Source of the DNA: Ilumatobacter sp963746265
Lineage (GTDB): Bacteria > Actinomycetota > Acidimicrobiia > Acidimicrobiales > Ilumatobacteraceae
DNA length: 64,000 bases
Reading direction: 5' to 3'
NCBI GenBank assembly: GCA_963746265.1
Contig: CAVVAM010000019.1
Location: forward strand, 140,401-204,400
A program made the translations under genes and the position numbers. Under the pieces are notes generated by a model that worked only from the letters and a program-made list of their open reading frames with translations, was not told where the DNA came from and ran no database searches. This document shows, piece after piece, positions 1-10,804 of this stretch (positions are counted from its first letter, which is position 1; each line of letters begins with the position of its first letter).

Positions 1-2429
<2,429 letters not shown>

Positions 2430-2438
2430 GTTCGTTGC

Positions 2439-2463
2439 GGCGCCGGTCGACGAGACCGGCGCC
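2439..2463 (+). terminator. Hairpin after clpC
   Basis: A perfect 10-bp inverted repeat (GGCGCCGGTC and its complement) with a 5-nt loop starts 10 nt after the clpC stop. There is no T tract, so it would be a U-less actinobacterial-type terminator or an RNA-stabilising hairpin. Confidence 0.6.
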
Positions 2464-2465
2464 GG

Positions 2466-2831
2466 TCAACTCTCGATCGAATACTCAGGGCACGTCGCCC
2501 GGCATTCGCTCGTTCGCGGCCCGAGCTGCTCCCATTCCTGGGCAGTGAGGTTTCGACCGGCGTACGCGCAAGCGAGGTCGGCCCAGGTACCGGTGTCGGA
2601 GTTCCGCGGCGTGACGTGGTCTCCCGATGGCACACCGAGGATCGAGCCATCAGCGCTGAACTCGATCCGACTGGTGAGGTTCGTGTCGTGTGGGAGCTCG
2701 CGACCCAGTTGTCGCCCGGTGGCCAGATCGAACACTCTGGCCACCGGTTCGGTCCCGACGCCGACGCAGGTCATGACGATCGAACCGCACCCGTCGTCAT
2801 CGTTCGCGAACGAGCCGTCGGAGAAATGCCG
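2466..2831 (-). pseudogene. C-terminal remnant of a WD40-repeat protein
   Basis: The reverse strand encodes one degenerate WD40 blade (VFDLATGRQLGRELPHD, then IEFSADGSILGV) followed by a tail, 'LACAYAGRNLTAQEWEQ ... CRATCP'. This matches the typical C-terminus of large actinobacterial WD40/NACHT-type proteins (ACxxAGRNLTxxEW...CP). Only about 120 residues remain. The upstream part of the frame runs into the start of the divergent lipoprotein gene and has no family signal. I read it as the stump of a gene lost by deletion. A short expressed protein starting at a TTG/GTG near 2897 cannot be excluded. Confidence 0.55.
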
Positions 2832-2878
2832 TCGGATTGACGGCGTGCGTCGGCGACCGGCTGCGATGATGGATCGCC

Positions 2879-3673
2879 GTGACCCGCCGACTCGCACTCG
2901 TCCTCGTGAGCCTGCTCGCGCTGAGTGCGTGCCGGCTGGATGTCACCGTCGACGTCGCGATGGAGCCCGATGGGACCGGTGATGTGATCGTGGTCGCGAT
3001 CGCCGACGCGGAGCTCGTGGCCCAGGTGCCGGATCTCGTCGACGACCTCCGGCTCGAAGATGCGATCGCGAACGGATGGGTCGTCGACGGTCCCACCGAG
3101 GTCGCGGACGGCGGGCTGTCGATGACACTCACCCACGACTTCACCTCGCACGTCGAGCTCGCCAACGTCCTGAACAGCATCGGACCACCCTTCACGCAGA
3201 TGGCGGCAGCACGCACGACCGAGAACGACCAGACCACCAACGCCGTCAACGGAGAGCTGCAGTTGGTCGACGGCTTCGGGGCGTTCGCCGACGCCGACCT
3301 GGTCGAGGCGGTCGGCGGCATGCCGTTCGCCGAGGAGTTCGCGGCGACGGGCGCCACTCCCGAGGAGTCGATGTCGTTCACGTTCCGGGTCTCGCTCCCC
3401 GGCGAACTCGTCTCCGCCGAGACCGGCACCGAAGTCGACGGCGGCGTCATCGAACGAGTCGCTCCGCTCGACGGTTCGTCACTGAACGTGTTCACCGCCA
3501 CGGTGCAGCGTCCGGCGAGTGAGGGCGGGGCGTGGGCGTCGCCGTTGTCGACGGCGGCGTTCGTGGCACTCGTGGTGTGGGTCGTGATCGCCGCTGCGTT
3601 CATCGTGTTCGTGGCGCTGGCACGCTCGAACAAGCGCCGCCGCCGGGAGCGTGCGCTCCGTCGGATGGGTTGA
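2879..3673 (+). CDS. LppM-type lipoprotein with C-terminal membrane anchor
   Basis: A 264-residue exported protein. The N-terminus is a lipoprotein signal with lipobox LSAC (acylated Cys about residue 18), followed by 'RLDVTVDVAMEPDGTGDV', the strand pattern that opens the LppM (DUF3153) fold, and a C-terminal hydrophobic helix (about residues 222-246) followed by a basic cytoplasmic tail (KRRRRERALRR). The layout is therefore lipid anchor, extracytoplasmic beta-rich domain, membrane helix. LppM-family proteins occur in actinobacterial envelopes; the mycobacterial member has been linked to phagosome interaction, but no such role is implied here. The GTG start gives the complete signal peptide. 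The gene is convergent with the following SGNH hydrolase gene. Confidence 0.8.
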   Translation: MTRRLALVLVSLLALSACRLDVTVDVAMEPDGTGDVIVVAIADAELVAQVPDLVDDLRLEDAIANGWVVDGPTEVADGGLSMTLTHDFTSHVELANVLNSIGPPFTQMAAARTTENDQTTNAVNGELQLVDGFGAFADADLVEAVGGMPFAEEFAATGATPEESMSFTFRVSLPGELVSAETGTEVDGGVIERVAPLDGSSLNVFTATVQRPASEGGAWASPLSTAAFVALVVWVVIAAAFIVFVALARSNKRRRRERALRRMG

Positions 3674-3683
3674 CCGCGAGCGT

Positions 3684-4880
3684 TCAGCCGAGCGCCATGT
3701 TCGGTTCACCATCGGTGTTCACGCCACCGGTGCTCGTACACGTGCCACCCCGAACCGCGCCGTCGTTGTACGCCTGGCGCAGGCAGTTGCGCATGGCGAG
3801 TTGGCCCCAGTAGCTGGCGTGGATGCCCTCCTGGAGCTGGTACGGGCCGAAGATCGTCGTGACCGTCCTGATCTGGCTGACCCACTCGGTGCGTTCGGCC
3901 GCGCCGGGATCGGTCCAGCTCGACAATCCCATCTCCTCCAGCAGGCCGACGCCACGCTCGCAGAGCCGATGCCCGTCGAGCGACCGCGACATGTCGAGTA
4001 CGACGTAGTTCGAGACGCCGCTGCGCACGATGCCGTCGGTGAGCGCCTGGTTCATCTTCACCACGGCGGTGTCGTTCGCCCAGTTCGCGTCCCGATTCCA
4101 CAGACCGCATCCGCCGATGCTCTGACGCGTCCAGCCTCGCTCGGAGTAGCGGATGTCGCTCCCGCGCGGCACCGGAGACCAGTACGTCTGGACGATGACC
4201 GTGTAGTCGTCGGCGGCGTACCCGGCGTTCGTCATCGCCTGTGCGACGTTGGCGATCGCACCGGCCACCTCGTTGGTCCGCTCGTCGACGGCGCTCGACG
4301 TGAAACGTTCACGAATCGACCGATCGTCGTTGCAGTAGTTCTTCCACCACCACGGCGACGTCAGCCAATTCGTCACGCATCGCTGCACGATGTCGGCGAA
4401 CCCGAAGTTGTTCGCACCGACGAGCACGGTGACGGCGTCGACGTCGTTCGCCGAGGCGAACTCCTGGAGCTGGACGACCTGACTCCTGCCGGCCGGGCCG
4501 TCATACCAGTCGAGACCCGGCTTGAACTCCGATCCCGTCTGCGTGTAGGTACGGGCTCCCGAGCACGCGAGGTTGAGCGAGCGGACCATGCCACCGATGA
4601 ACGCTTCGGCCGATTTCGATCGATGACACCCCGGCATCGTCTCGGCGTCGTTCGCCGGGTCGTCGAAGTAGGCATCGGCGCCGGTGTCGTGCCGCCAGGG
4701 CGACTGATTCGTGTTGCCGGCCCACCGGCCCGCCTCGCCCGAGATCGCCGAGTCGCCGATCGTCACGATCCACGACGGATCCGGCGGCCCCTCCGCGCCG
4801 GCGGTCCCGATGGTCGACACGGCACCCACGAGTGCCAGGACCACCATCGAAGCGGCGGTCCTCGAGCGCATGCTCTTCAT
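3684..4880 (-). CDS. Secreted SGNH/GDSL-type hydrolase
   Basis: A 398-residue predicted secreted esterase/lipase-like protein. The start at 4880 gives a clean signal peptide (MKSMRSRTAASMVVLALVGA...AGAEG) and has GAGGAGAGAC upstream; an in-frame extension to 4973 lacks any signal. SGNH blocks: block I GDSAISGE with the nucleophile Ser, the 'NLACSGA' block, and 'VLVGANNFGF' at the block III position (GxND is usual, here GANN). The C-terminal catalytic block is 'LQEGIHASYWGQ', with the His present but Glu where Asp is normally found two residues earlier. Many Cys suggest extracellular disulfides. Substrate is unknown. Confidence 0.82.
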   Translation of the reverse strand: MKSMRSRTAASMVVLALVGAVSTIGTAGAEGPPDPSWIVTIGDSAISGEAGRWAGNTNQSPWRHDTGADAYFDDPANDAETMPGCHRSKSAEAFIGGMVRSLNLACSGARTYTQTGSEFKPGLDWYDGPAGRSQVVQLQEFASANDVDAVTVLVGANNFGFADIVQRCVTNWLTSPWWWKNYCNDDRSIRERFTSSAVDERTNEVAGAIANVAQAMTNAGYAADDYTVIVQTYWSPVPRGSDIRYSERGWTRQSIGGCGLWNRDANWANDTAVVKMNQALTDGIVRSGVSNYVVLDMSRSLDGHRLCERGVGLLEEMGLSSWTDPGAAERTEWVSQIRTVTTIFGPYQLQEGIHASYWGQLAMRNCLRQAYNDGAVRGGTCTSTGGVNTDGEPNMALG

Positions 4881-5187
4881 GACGGTGTCTCTCCTCATCT
4901 TCGCAGCGGAACCCGAGTGTGGCCCAGCGTCGGAAACTGCGCAACACTCGATCGGCCGGCGCGAGCACCGCATGAAGGGGCGTTCCGGGCGGCCTGGGCT
5001 CGATGTTGTGACCGACGCGACATGTGGCCGGTGTCACGGCAGCATCGGATCGCACCATACTGGGACGTGCGAGGGCGAACTCCCGGTGATTCCGCCATCA
5101 CCGGTCGAGATCGCCCTCGCACATCTCTGCACGTGCTCGACGCGTGTCCCCCAGCCCGCCGGGCTCCGACGCGGTAACGTCGAGGAG
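4881..5187. other. Intergenic region between divergent SGNH hydrolase and DksA-like genes
   Basis: About 307 bp. It must hold both divergent promoters. I see no convincing -35/-10 pair, no RNA gene, and no conserved ORF. Confidence 0.5.
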
Positions 5188-5400
5188 GTGACCGACTCCC
5201 CGCATGGCGCGCCGACGGCGCAACCGACCACGGATGCACGACCGGAACCGCTCGACCTGGCCGCCATCGAGCGCGAACTCGCCGCCGTCGAAGCGGCGCT
5301 TCCACGCCTTGACGACGGCACCTACTGGCTCGACGAGGTGACGGGCGACGAGATCCCCGACGCGGTGCTCGCCGACGACCCCGTCGCACGACGGGCCTGA
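5188..5400 (+). CDS. Small DksA/TraR-like protein lacking zinc-finger cysteines
   Basis: A 70-residue protein with the TraR/DksA C-terminal signature 'AIERELAAVEAALPRLDDGTYW...VTGDEIPDAVLADDP', i.e. the helix plus 'LDDGTYGxCxxTGExIPxxRL' pattern. The Cys residues that normally ligate zinc are replaced (Trp/Asp before VTG, and no downstream Cys pair). The GTG start at 5188 lies directly after GAGGAG, so the true start or mode of initiation is uncertain; the next in-frame ATG would cut into the domain. It lies 7 bp upstream of the ABC1 kinase gene, so probably the same transcript. Whether it still binds RNA polymerase is not deducible. Confidence 0.65.
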   Translation: MTDSPHGAPTAQPTTDARPEPLDLAAIERELAAVEAALPRLDDGTYWLDEVTGDEIPDAVLADDPVARRA

Positions 5401-5407
5401 GATCCCG

Positions 5408-6850
5408 ATGTCGAAGCGAGCTGCCTCGATCGCGGCGCTCGCGGTCGTGGTCGCCGGTGCCGCAACAGCTGCGGCACGTGTCCGAGGGGCGGTGCCGGTG
5501 AATCGTCTCGGCCGGTCGGCACGGGTCTGGCGACTGTCGGCACGCAACTCCGTCCGCTTCGCCGTGTCGAAGGTGCGGGGCGTCGGCTCGCCGGCCGAGC
5601 GCCGCGCCGAGCTCGACACCCGGTTCGCCGTGCAGACGGCCGCCGACGTCGCCCGCGAGCTCGGCGAGATGAAGGGCGTGCTCATGAAGGCCGGCCAGAT
5701 GATCAGCTTCATCTTCGAGTCGTTGCCCGACGAGGCCCAGGCGGCGCTTGCGACCCTGCAGGCCGATGCGGCACCGATGGCGCCGAGCCTCGCTGCGGGC
5801 GTCGTCACCGACCAGCTCGGCGACCCACCCGAACGTGTCTTCCTCGACTGGCAGGATCTGCCGGCCGCGGCCGCGAGCATCGGCCAGGTCCATCGCGCCG
5901 TCACCGCTGACGGCCGCGACGTTGCAGTCAAGGTGCAGTATCCGGGCGTTCACGAAGCGATCGAGTCCGACCTCGACGCCGCGGAGGTCATGTACGGCGT
6001 GTTCTCGTCCATGATGCTGAAGGGGCTCGACGCGAAAGGGCTCGTCGACGAGCTGCGCGACCGGATGCGCGAGGAGCTCGACTACCGGCTCGAGGCTCGC
6101 AACGCCGCCGAGTTCGCCGAACTGTTCGCCGGCCACCCGTGGGTTCGAGTCCCACGGGTCGTACCCGATCTGTCGACGGAGAAGGTCCTCACGACCGAGT
6201 GGGTCGACGGCATGTCGTTCGACGACTTCCGCACGCACGCCAGCCGCGACACCCAGCAGCGCGCCGGCGAGGTCATCTGGCGGTTCGCCCAGTTCGCCGT
6301 GATCCAGCAGGGCGTGTTCAACGGCGACCCGCATCCGGGCAACTACATCTTCCATCACGACGGCAGTGTCACCTTCCTCGACTACGGCCTCGTCAAACGC
6401 TGGTCGCCGGGCGAGTGGGAGACTCTCTACCCCACGCTCGATGCCGTGATCGTCCACCGTGACCCCGAGATGCTGGTACGGGCGATGGAGCGCAGCGGCT
6501 TCCTGAGGCCGAACCACGGGCTCGACGCAGGTCACGTCTTCGACTACGTCTCGAGCCCCTACGTGCCCTACCTCACCGACGAGTTCACCTTCACCCGGCA
6601 GTGGATGATCGACACCATCGCCAAGATCTTCGACGTGCAGGGTCCACACGCCGACGTGATCGAGCACCTCAACATGCCGCCGAGCTTCGTGATCCTCGAT
6701 CGTGTCGTCTGGGGCGTCAACGCGATCCTCGGCAAGCTCGAGGTCGGCGGTCCATTCCGGGCGATGCTGCTCGAGTACGTTGCGGACGGCGCGCCGGCCA
6801 CGGACCTGGGCGCAGCGGAGGCCGTATGGCGAGCGGGCGCACACTCGTGA
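5408..6850 (+). CDS. ABC1/AarF (UbiB-type) atypical kinase
   Basis: A 480-residue protein of the ABC1 family, atypical protein-kinase-like ATPases associated with isoprenoid lipid metabolism. A short hydrophobic N-terminal segment (about residues 9-23) may anchor it. The family KxGQ motif reads 'LMKAGQMISF'. 'AAASIGQVHRA' is the alanine-rich nucleotide loop, 'VAVKVQYPGV' carries the ATP-binding Lys, 'GVFNGDPHPGNY' is the catalytic loop and 'TFLDYGLVKR' the metal-binding DYG, which replaces the DFG of classical kinases. All key residues are present, so it is likely active. Its substrate is unknown. The 3' end overlaps the next ORF. Confidence 0.93.
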   Translation: MSKRAASIAALAVVVAGAATAAARVRGAVPVNRLGRSARVWRLSARNSVRFAVSKVRGVGSPAERRAELDTRFAVQTAADVARELGEMKGVLMKAGQMISFIFESLPDEAQAALATLQADAAPMAPSLAAGVVTDQLGDPPERVFLDWQDLPAAAASIGQVHRAVTADGRDVAVKVQYPGVHEAIESDLDAAEVMYGVFSSMMLKGLDAKGLVDELRDRMREELDYRLEARNAAEFAELFAGHPWVRVPRVVPDLSTEKVLTTEWVDGMSFDDFRTHASRDTQQRAGEVIWRFAQFAVIQQGVFNGDPHPGNYIFHHDGSVTFLDYGLVKRWSPGEWETLYPTLDAVIVHRDPEMLVRAMERSGFLRPNHGLDAGHVFDYVSSPYVPYLTDEFTFTRQWMIDTIAKIFDVQGPHADVIEHLNMPPSFVILDRVVWGVNAILGKLEVGGPFRAMLLEYVADGAPATDLGAAEAVWRAGAHS

Positions 6851-7263
6851 GCAGCTCGCCGGGCGTCGGCATCGTCGAACTCGCCGGCGTCTGCACCGCG
6901 CTCCGCGCCCGCTGCCTCGACTTGTTCGAGGTCACGGGCGGATGGGTGTTCGACACCGACGACGCAGCCCAGCAGCGTTGGTTCTGCGAGGCCTCGCATC
7001 GCCACGCCTGGCACGCCGCGCTCTGGGCCGAGCGGTCCCCTGCGATTCCGACGGTCGACGCCGATCGGCTGGTCGGCGAACATCGAGAGCCGCTCGACTC
7101 CTCCCCCGGGCTCGATCGAGCCGACCGGTATCACCGCTGGGTCGAGTTGCTGCTCGCCCGCCTCGACGAACTCGAGGCGCGCATCGTGCTGGAGCTCGAT
7201 CCCAGCACGCTCAGGACGATCAGGCTCGTGCGAGCCGATCTCGTCGACCTGCAGCACCGCTAG
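6826..7263 (+). CDS. Conserved-looking helical protein of unknown function
   Basis: A 145-residue protein that I do not recognise. The ATG at 6826 has GGAGG 4-5 nt upstream and overlaps the end of the ABC1 gene by 25 bp; a GTG at 6847 would give a GTGA overlap instead. The sequence is helical and rich in His/Trp/Cys around 'RWFCEASHRHAWHAALW', a spacing reminiscent of ferritin-like helical bundles, though no full ExxH metal pattern is visible. Coupling to the ABC1 kinase suggests a shared transcript. Its 3' end overlaps the convergent gene by 4 bp. Confidence 0.7.
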   Translation: MASGRTLVSSSPGVGIVELAGVCTALRARCLDLFEVTGGWVFDTDDAAQQRWFCEASHRHAWHAALWAERSPAIPTVDADRLVGEHREPLDSSPGLDRADRYHRWVELLLARLDELEARIVLELDPSTLRTIRLVRADLVDLQHR

Positions 7264-7979
7264 GTCGGCACGACGCCCGCTGGTGCGCCGGGGCGACTGG
7301 TGAAACTGCGCACGAGCGGCCGCTTCGGCCCGATCGAAGCGGCGAGGCCGGCGGGCGGCCAGTGGGCATCGCGGCTGTACGCCCAGTACTCGAACGGGTT
7401 GAGGTAGTACGCGCACGACTCGACCAACTTGGACAGCGATTCGTCACGCCGGACGAGCGCCCAGAGTGCTGCGCCACCAACGGCCCCGCCGACGCTCCAA
7501 CCGACGTACAGCACCGGGAAGAGCGGCCCGAAGCCGCGGGCCTGCCACACATGGACGTCTTCGTGGTCGGTCACGAGCTTCGCCCGCCGTGGCGCACTCA
7601 GGTCGCCTGCGCCGTTGACGACGTTGCCGAACGTGGTCGCGAACCTCCGGCGGGGCTGGAACCCGCGTGCGTAGACGTGGCGGTTCTGTCGGCGGCTGAG
7701 CGCCTCGGAGTACCCCGGTGCACCCCTGACCGTGCCGACCGCATGCGCGACCAGCCCGGACAGCGTGGTCGGCAGCGCCCAGGTCGAGTCGAGCGCGAAC
7801 GCGGCAACGCCTTTCGTCGAGGACCAGTCGTAGACCCCACGCCATCCGGAGACGATCCCGTTGAGGCCGCCGACCACGGCGGCCGGCGCAGCCAGGCCGA
7901 CCAGCGACCCGACCGCACCGGCGAGCGCCGCACCGGCGATGCCGGAGGCAACCGCCTCACCGGGGTGGCGGTCGCTCAC
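7260..7979 (-). CDS. Membrane protein with zincin-like HEDVHVWQ motif
   Basis: A 239-residue protein. The GTG start at 7979 overlaps the stop of the YccA-like gene (GTGA), implying translational coupling. The N-terminal third is Gly/Ala-rich and hydrophobic (about residues 8-38). The second half has 'LVTDHEDVHVWQARGFGPLF', then a hydrophobic helix and 'YLNPFEYWAY'. This resembles the HExxHxxQ ... NPFExxAY arrangement of small membrane-associated zincin-like (DUF4157-related) proteins, but the central Glu-x-x-His is HEDVH. The His pair and Glu are retained, so metal binding is plausible. Proteolytic activity is not shown. Confidence 0.65.
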   Translation of the reverse strand: MSDRHPGEAVASGIAGAALAGAVGSLVGLAAPAAVVGGLNGIVSGWRGVYDWSSTKGVAAFALDSTWALPTTLSGLVAHAVGTVRGAPGYSEALSRRQNRHVYARGFQPRRRFATTFGNVVNGAGDLSAPRRAKLVTDHEDVHVWQARGFGPLFPVLYVGWSVGGAVGGAALWALVRRDESLSKLVESCAYYLNPFEYWAYSRDAHWPPAGLAASIGPKRPLVRSFTSRPGAPAGVVPT

Positions 7980-8809
7980 TGCTGACGGAGCTTGGAGATC
8001 AGTCTGAGCATTTCGAGATACAGCCAGATGATCGTGACGAGCAGGCCGAACGCACCGACCCACTCGAAGTTCTTGTCGAGGCCCTGCTGGGCGCCGCGCT
8101 CGATGAAATCGAAATCGAGCGCCAGGTTGAACGCCGCCAGGCCGGCGACGAGCACGCTGAACCCAATCCCGAGCAGACTCGGGCTCGACAGGAAGCTGAC
8201 GGCGTCCGGTCCGGCGAACAGCCGGATCAGCAGACAGACGCCATAGAACACCATGATGCCGATCGTGGCGCTCACGACGATCCTGCGGAATCGGTCGGTG
8301 ACCTTGATGATGCGCGTGCGATACAGCAACAGCATCACGCCGAACACGGCGAGCGTGGCGCCGGCGGCCTGCACCACGATGCCGTCGAAGAACGTTTCGT
8401 ACATGCGCGAGATCGCGCCGACGAAGAATCCCTGCGCGATCGCGTAGAGCGGTGCGACGAACCTCGCGAGCTGCGGCCTGAACATCAACAAGAAGGCCAG
8501 GCCGAGACCGACGATCAGTCCCACCCAGGCGAGGGTCGGGATCGAATAGTTGTAGCCGATCGAACCGTCGGACAGGACCACCTCGTCGGGGCTCCCGGTG
8601 GAGGTCCACCCGAAGGTGGCACTGGCCAGGAGCAGGACGAACAGCACGGCCGTCGCACTGATCACGCCGTTGACCGTCATGGTCGCGCGAACGTACGGGC
8701 TGGTCGGCCCGTCGTCGACGGGCGGGAAGTATTCGGTATCGGCCTGAGGCGGCGCCCACGTGGTGGACGCCCTCTGCAACGTCCGTTCGTTGAGAACCGG
8801 ATTCGCCAT
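7976..8809 (-). CDS. Bax inhibitor-1/YccA family membrane protein
   Basis: A 277-residue integral membrane protein with about seven hydrophobic helices. The start at 8809 is fixed by AGGAGG 6 nt upstream. It has a cytosolic N-terminal stretch (NPVLNERTLQRA... is typical of the actinobacterial YccA subgroup), the conserved 'QGFFVGAIS' segment in the middle, and an acidic-charged C-terminal pair 'ALDFDFIERGAQ ... NFEWVGAFGLLVTIIWLYLEML'. Bacterial members are pH-sensitive calcium-leak channels or modulators of membrane proteases. The gene reads divergently from the sigma factor gene and is translationally coupled to the zincin-like protein downstream. Confidence 0.92.
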   Translation of the reverse strand: MANPVLNERTLQRASTTWAPPQADTEYFPPVDDGPTSPYVRATMTVNGVISATAVLFVLLLASATFGWTSTGSPDEVVLSDGSIGYNYSIPTLAWVGLIVGLGLAFLLMFRPQLARFVAPLYAIAQGFFVGAISRMYETFFDGIVVQAAGATLAVFGVMLLLYRTRIIKVTDRFRRIVVSATIGIMVFYGVCLLIRLFAGPDAVSFLSSPSLLGIGFSVLVAGLAAFNLALDFDFIERGAQQGLDKNFEWVGAFGLLVTIIWLYLEMLRLISKLRQQ

Positions 8810-9196
8810 GGATTCCTCCTTCGGAACCAGCGCTTGACGAGCGCACTGGCCGATCATCCTACCGGCGCTGGATCGTGCCGACCCCAGGTCACGGTGTACT
8901 CCCGGCGGTTCACGCGTCCAGCCTTCCCTCGTAGCGATAGAGGCCATCTGTATTCGAGATATCCATGGCACCACCATGCGGAACACAGTTATCCCGGCAC
9001 GAAAGCCGCTTGGCTGGTTGACCAATCCGGGCACATCGGTATCGTGAGCTTCACCCTTCAGCGAACTGGTGCATCGTGCAGCCCGCAGGGCGATCGGGAA
9101 CAGCTCCCCTCGTCAGCACACATCAGGCCACTGAGGCGTCAGCCCACATCGCCGGATCGTCGGCGACTCGACCAAACGGACCTCAAGGGAGCCAAC
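8810..9196. other. Intergenic region between divergent yccA-like and sigma factor genes
   Basis: 387 bp without a supported gene. It contains the likely sigma-gene promoter (listed separately) and would leave a leader of about 145 nt before the GTG start. I found no riboswitch-like structure. Confidence 0.6.
9018..9045 (+). promoter_or_regulatory. Candidate sigma-70 promoter for the sigma factor gene
   Basis: TTGACC (9018-9023) and TATCGT (9040-9045) are separated by 16 bp. The sequence around the -10 element, TATCGTGA, recurs upstream of the Tad operon. Confidence 0.45.
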
Positions 9197-10135
9197 GTGG
9201 CCAAAGATCGCGTCGACCGTGACGACGAAGACCTCGTCCGCCTGTATCTCACCGACATCGGTCAGTACACGTTGCTCACCAAAGACGACGAGGTCCGTCT
9301 CGCGAAAGCGATCGAAGCCGGCAAAGAGGCGATCGAAGCACTCGATGCCGGCGGCAAAGGGGTCACTCCGGCCAAGAAGCGCGAGCTCCGCCGTCTCGCC
9401 CGCAAGGGCGAAGAGGCCGAGCGCCAGTTCGTGCAGTCGAACCTGCGACTCGTGGTGTCGATCGCCAAGAAGTACCAGGCGTCGGGTCTCCCGCTGCTGG
9501 ACCTGATCCAGGAAGGCAACCTCGGCCTGATGCACGCCGTCGAGAAGTTCGACTGGCGCAAGGGCTTCAAGTTCTCGACGTACGCGACGTGGTGGATCCG
9601 CCAGGCGATCACCCGCGGCATCGCCAACACCGGTCGCACCATTCGCCTCCCCGTGCATGCCGGCGACACGCTCGCCCGCCTGCAGAAGGCGCGCTCACGG
9701 CTCGAGCTCAAGTACGGCCGTCCCGCGACCCTCGCCGAGCTGGCGAAGGAGGTCGAGATGCCGGAGGACAAGGTCACCGAGGCCCTGCGCTTCGCGGCCG
9801 AGCCGCTGTCGCTCTCCGAGCCGCTCCGCGAAGATGGTGACGCCGAGCTCGGCGACGTCGTCGAAGACCGCTCGGCCGAGTCGCCGTTCGAGGTCGCCGC
9901 CACCGCGTTGTTGCCCGAAGAGATCGCTCGCCTGCTGGCGCCGCTCGACGAGCGCGAGCGCGAGATCCTCAAGCTCCGCTTCGGTCTCGATCGCGGTGAG
10001 CCACGCACCCTCGAAGAGGTGGGTGAGCACTTCAATCTCACCCGCGAGCGCATCCGTCAGATCGAAGCGCGTGCGATGAGCAAGCTGCGCCACCCGTCCA
10101 GCGACACCGGCGCCCGCGACCTGCTCGCCGTCTGA
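9197..10135 (+). CDS. Sigma-70 family RNA polymerase sigma factor (SigA/SigB group)
   Basis: A 312-residue sigma factor. The start is GTG 9197 with AAGGGAG 5-6 nt upstream. It lacks region 1.1 and begins with region 1.2 (DLVRLYLTDIGQYTLLTKDDEV). Region 2 is canonical (SNLRLVVSIAKKYQ, LDLIQEGNLGLMHAVEKFDW, FSTYATWWIRQAI), as is region 3, and region 4.2 ends with 'TLEEVGEHFNLTRERIRQIEARAMSKLRHP'. The -10 recognition residues match those of primary sigma factors. The short N-terminus is compatible with a group 2 factor or with a compact primary sigma of this lineage; the window cannot decide which. Confidence 0.95.
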   Translation: MAKDRVDRDDEDLVRLYLTDIGQYTLLTKDDEVRLAKAIEAGKEAIEALDAGGKGVTPAKKRELRRLARKGEEAERQFVQSNLRLVVSIAKKYQASGLPLLDLIQEGNLGLMHAVEKFDWRKGFKFSTYATWWIRQAITRGIANTGRTIRLPVHAGDTLARLQKARSRLELKYGRPATLAELAKEVEMPEDKVTEALRFAAEPLSLSEPLREDGDAELGDVVEDRSAESPFEVAATALLPEEIARLLAPLDEREREILKLRFGLDRGEPRTLEEVGEHFNLTRERIRQIEARAMSKLRHPSSDTGARDLLAV

Positions 10136-10273
10136 GCCGACGATCGCGCGAGCGGGCTTCTCCCACCGCGGAAGGTCGGGCAACAGCGACCGCCTCTCCT
10201 GACACCGCGGACACACAGCGGTGGCCTCGGAACCGACATCGGTCCATGCGACAGCGCCTGCAACACTGGCGAC

Positions 10274-10804
10274 GTGCACGTCGAGATTCGACCCGCCACC
10301 CGCAGTGACGCCGACGGGATCACCGATGTCCAGGTGGCGTCGTGGCGCACCGGGTACGCCGAGGTGTTCCCGGAGTCCGTGCTCTACGCGGACGACTTCG
10401 ACCCGGTTCGGCGCCGGTTCTGGACGACGTGGCGGTTCGCGCCGGGACATCGCGTCGCCGTGGCCGTCGATCACGACCACGACGACCGCATCATCGGGTT
10501 CTCCTCGTACGGGCCGGAGCGCGAGCGTGCCCGCGGGTTCACCGGCCGTGGGGAGGTGTGGGCGTTCTATCTCCACCCCGATGCCTGGGGCGGAGGGGCG
10601 GCGTCGCAGTTGATGACCTACACCGAGACGCGGCTGCGAGCCGAGGGCTTCGACTCGGCGGTGCTGTGGGTCCTCGAGGAGAACCCTCGGGCCAGGGCGT
10701 TCTACGAGAAGTTCGGTTGGGCGCCGTCGGGCATCACCGCCGCCTTCGACGAGTACTGCGAGGTGTCCGCTCCCGAGGTCGAGTACCGCAAGGAGCTGGG
10801 ATGA
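10274..10804 (+). CDS. GNAT family N-acetyltransferase
   Basis: A 176-residue GNAT protein. 'VEIRPATRSDADGITDVQVASWRTGY' is the usual N-terminal strand and helix. Motif A, the acetyl-CoA loop, reads 'FYLHPDAWGGGAASQLM' (Q/RxxGxG/A pattern degenerate as WGGGAA), and motif B is 'ENPRARAFYEKFGWAPSG'. The acceptor substrate is unknown. The GTG start gives the complete N-terminal strand. The stop overlaps the ATG of the downstream Eis-like gene by 4 bp, so the two acetyltransferases probably form an operon. Confidence 0.88.
   Translation: MHVEIRPATRSDADGITDVQVASWRTGYAEVFPESVLYADDFDPVRRRFWTTWRFAPGHRVAVAVDHDHDDRIIGFSSYGPERERARGFTGRGEVWAFYLHPDAWGGGAASQLMTYTETRLRAEGFDSAVLWVLEENPRARAFYEKFGWAPSGITAAFDEYCEVSAPEVEYRKELG

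Noticed and set aside
4895..6844. 649-residue minus-strand frame over the ABC1 kinase gene
   Set aside because: Antisense shadow caused by high GC; the + strand carries all kinase motifs.
8834..9196. N-terminal extension of the sigma factor to 8834
   Set aside because: The extension has no region 1.1 character, and GTG 9197 has a good ribosome-binding site.
10204..10224. CACCGC/GCGGTG hairpin after the sigma factor gene
   Set aside because: Only 6 bp with a 9-nt loop in GC-rich DNA, too weak to call a terminator.
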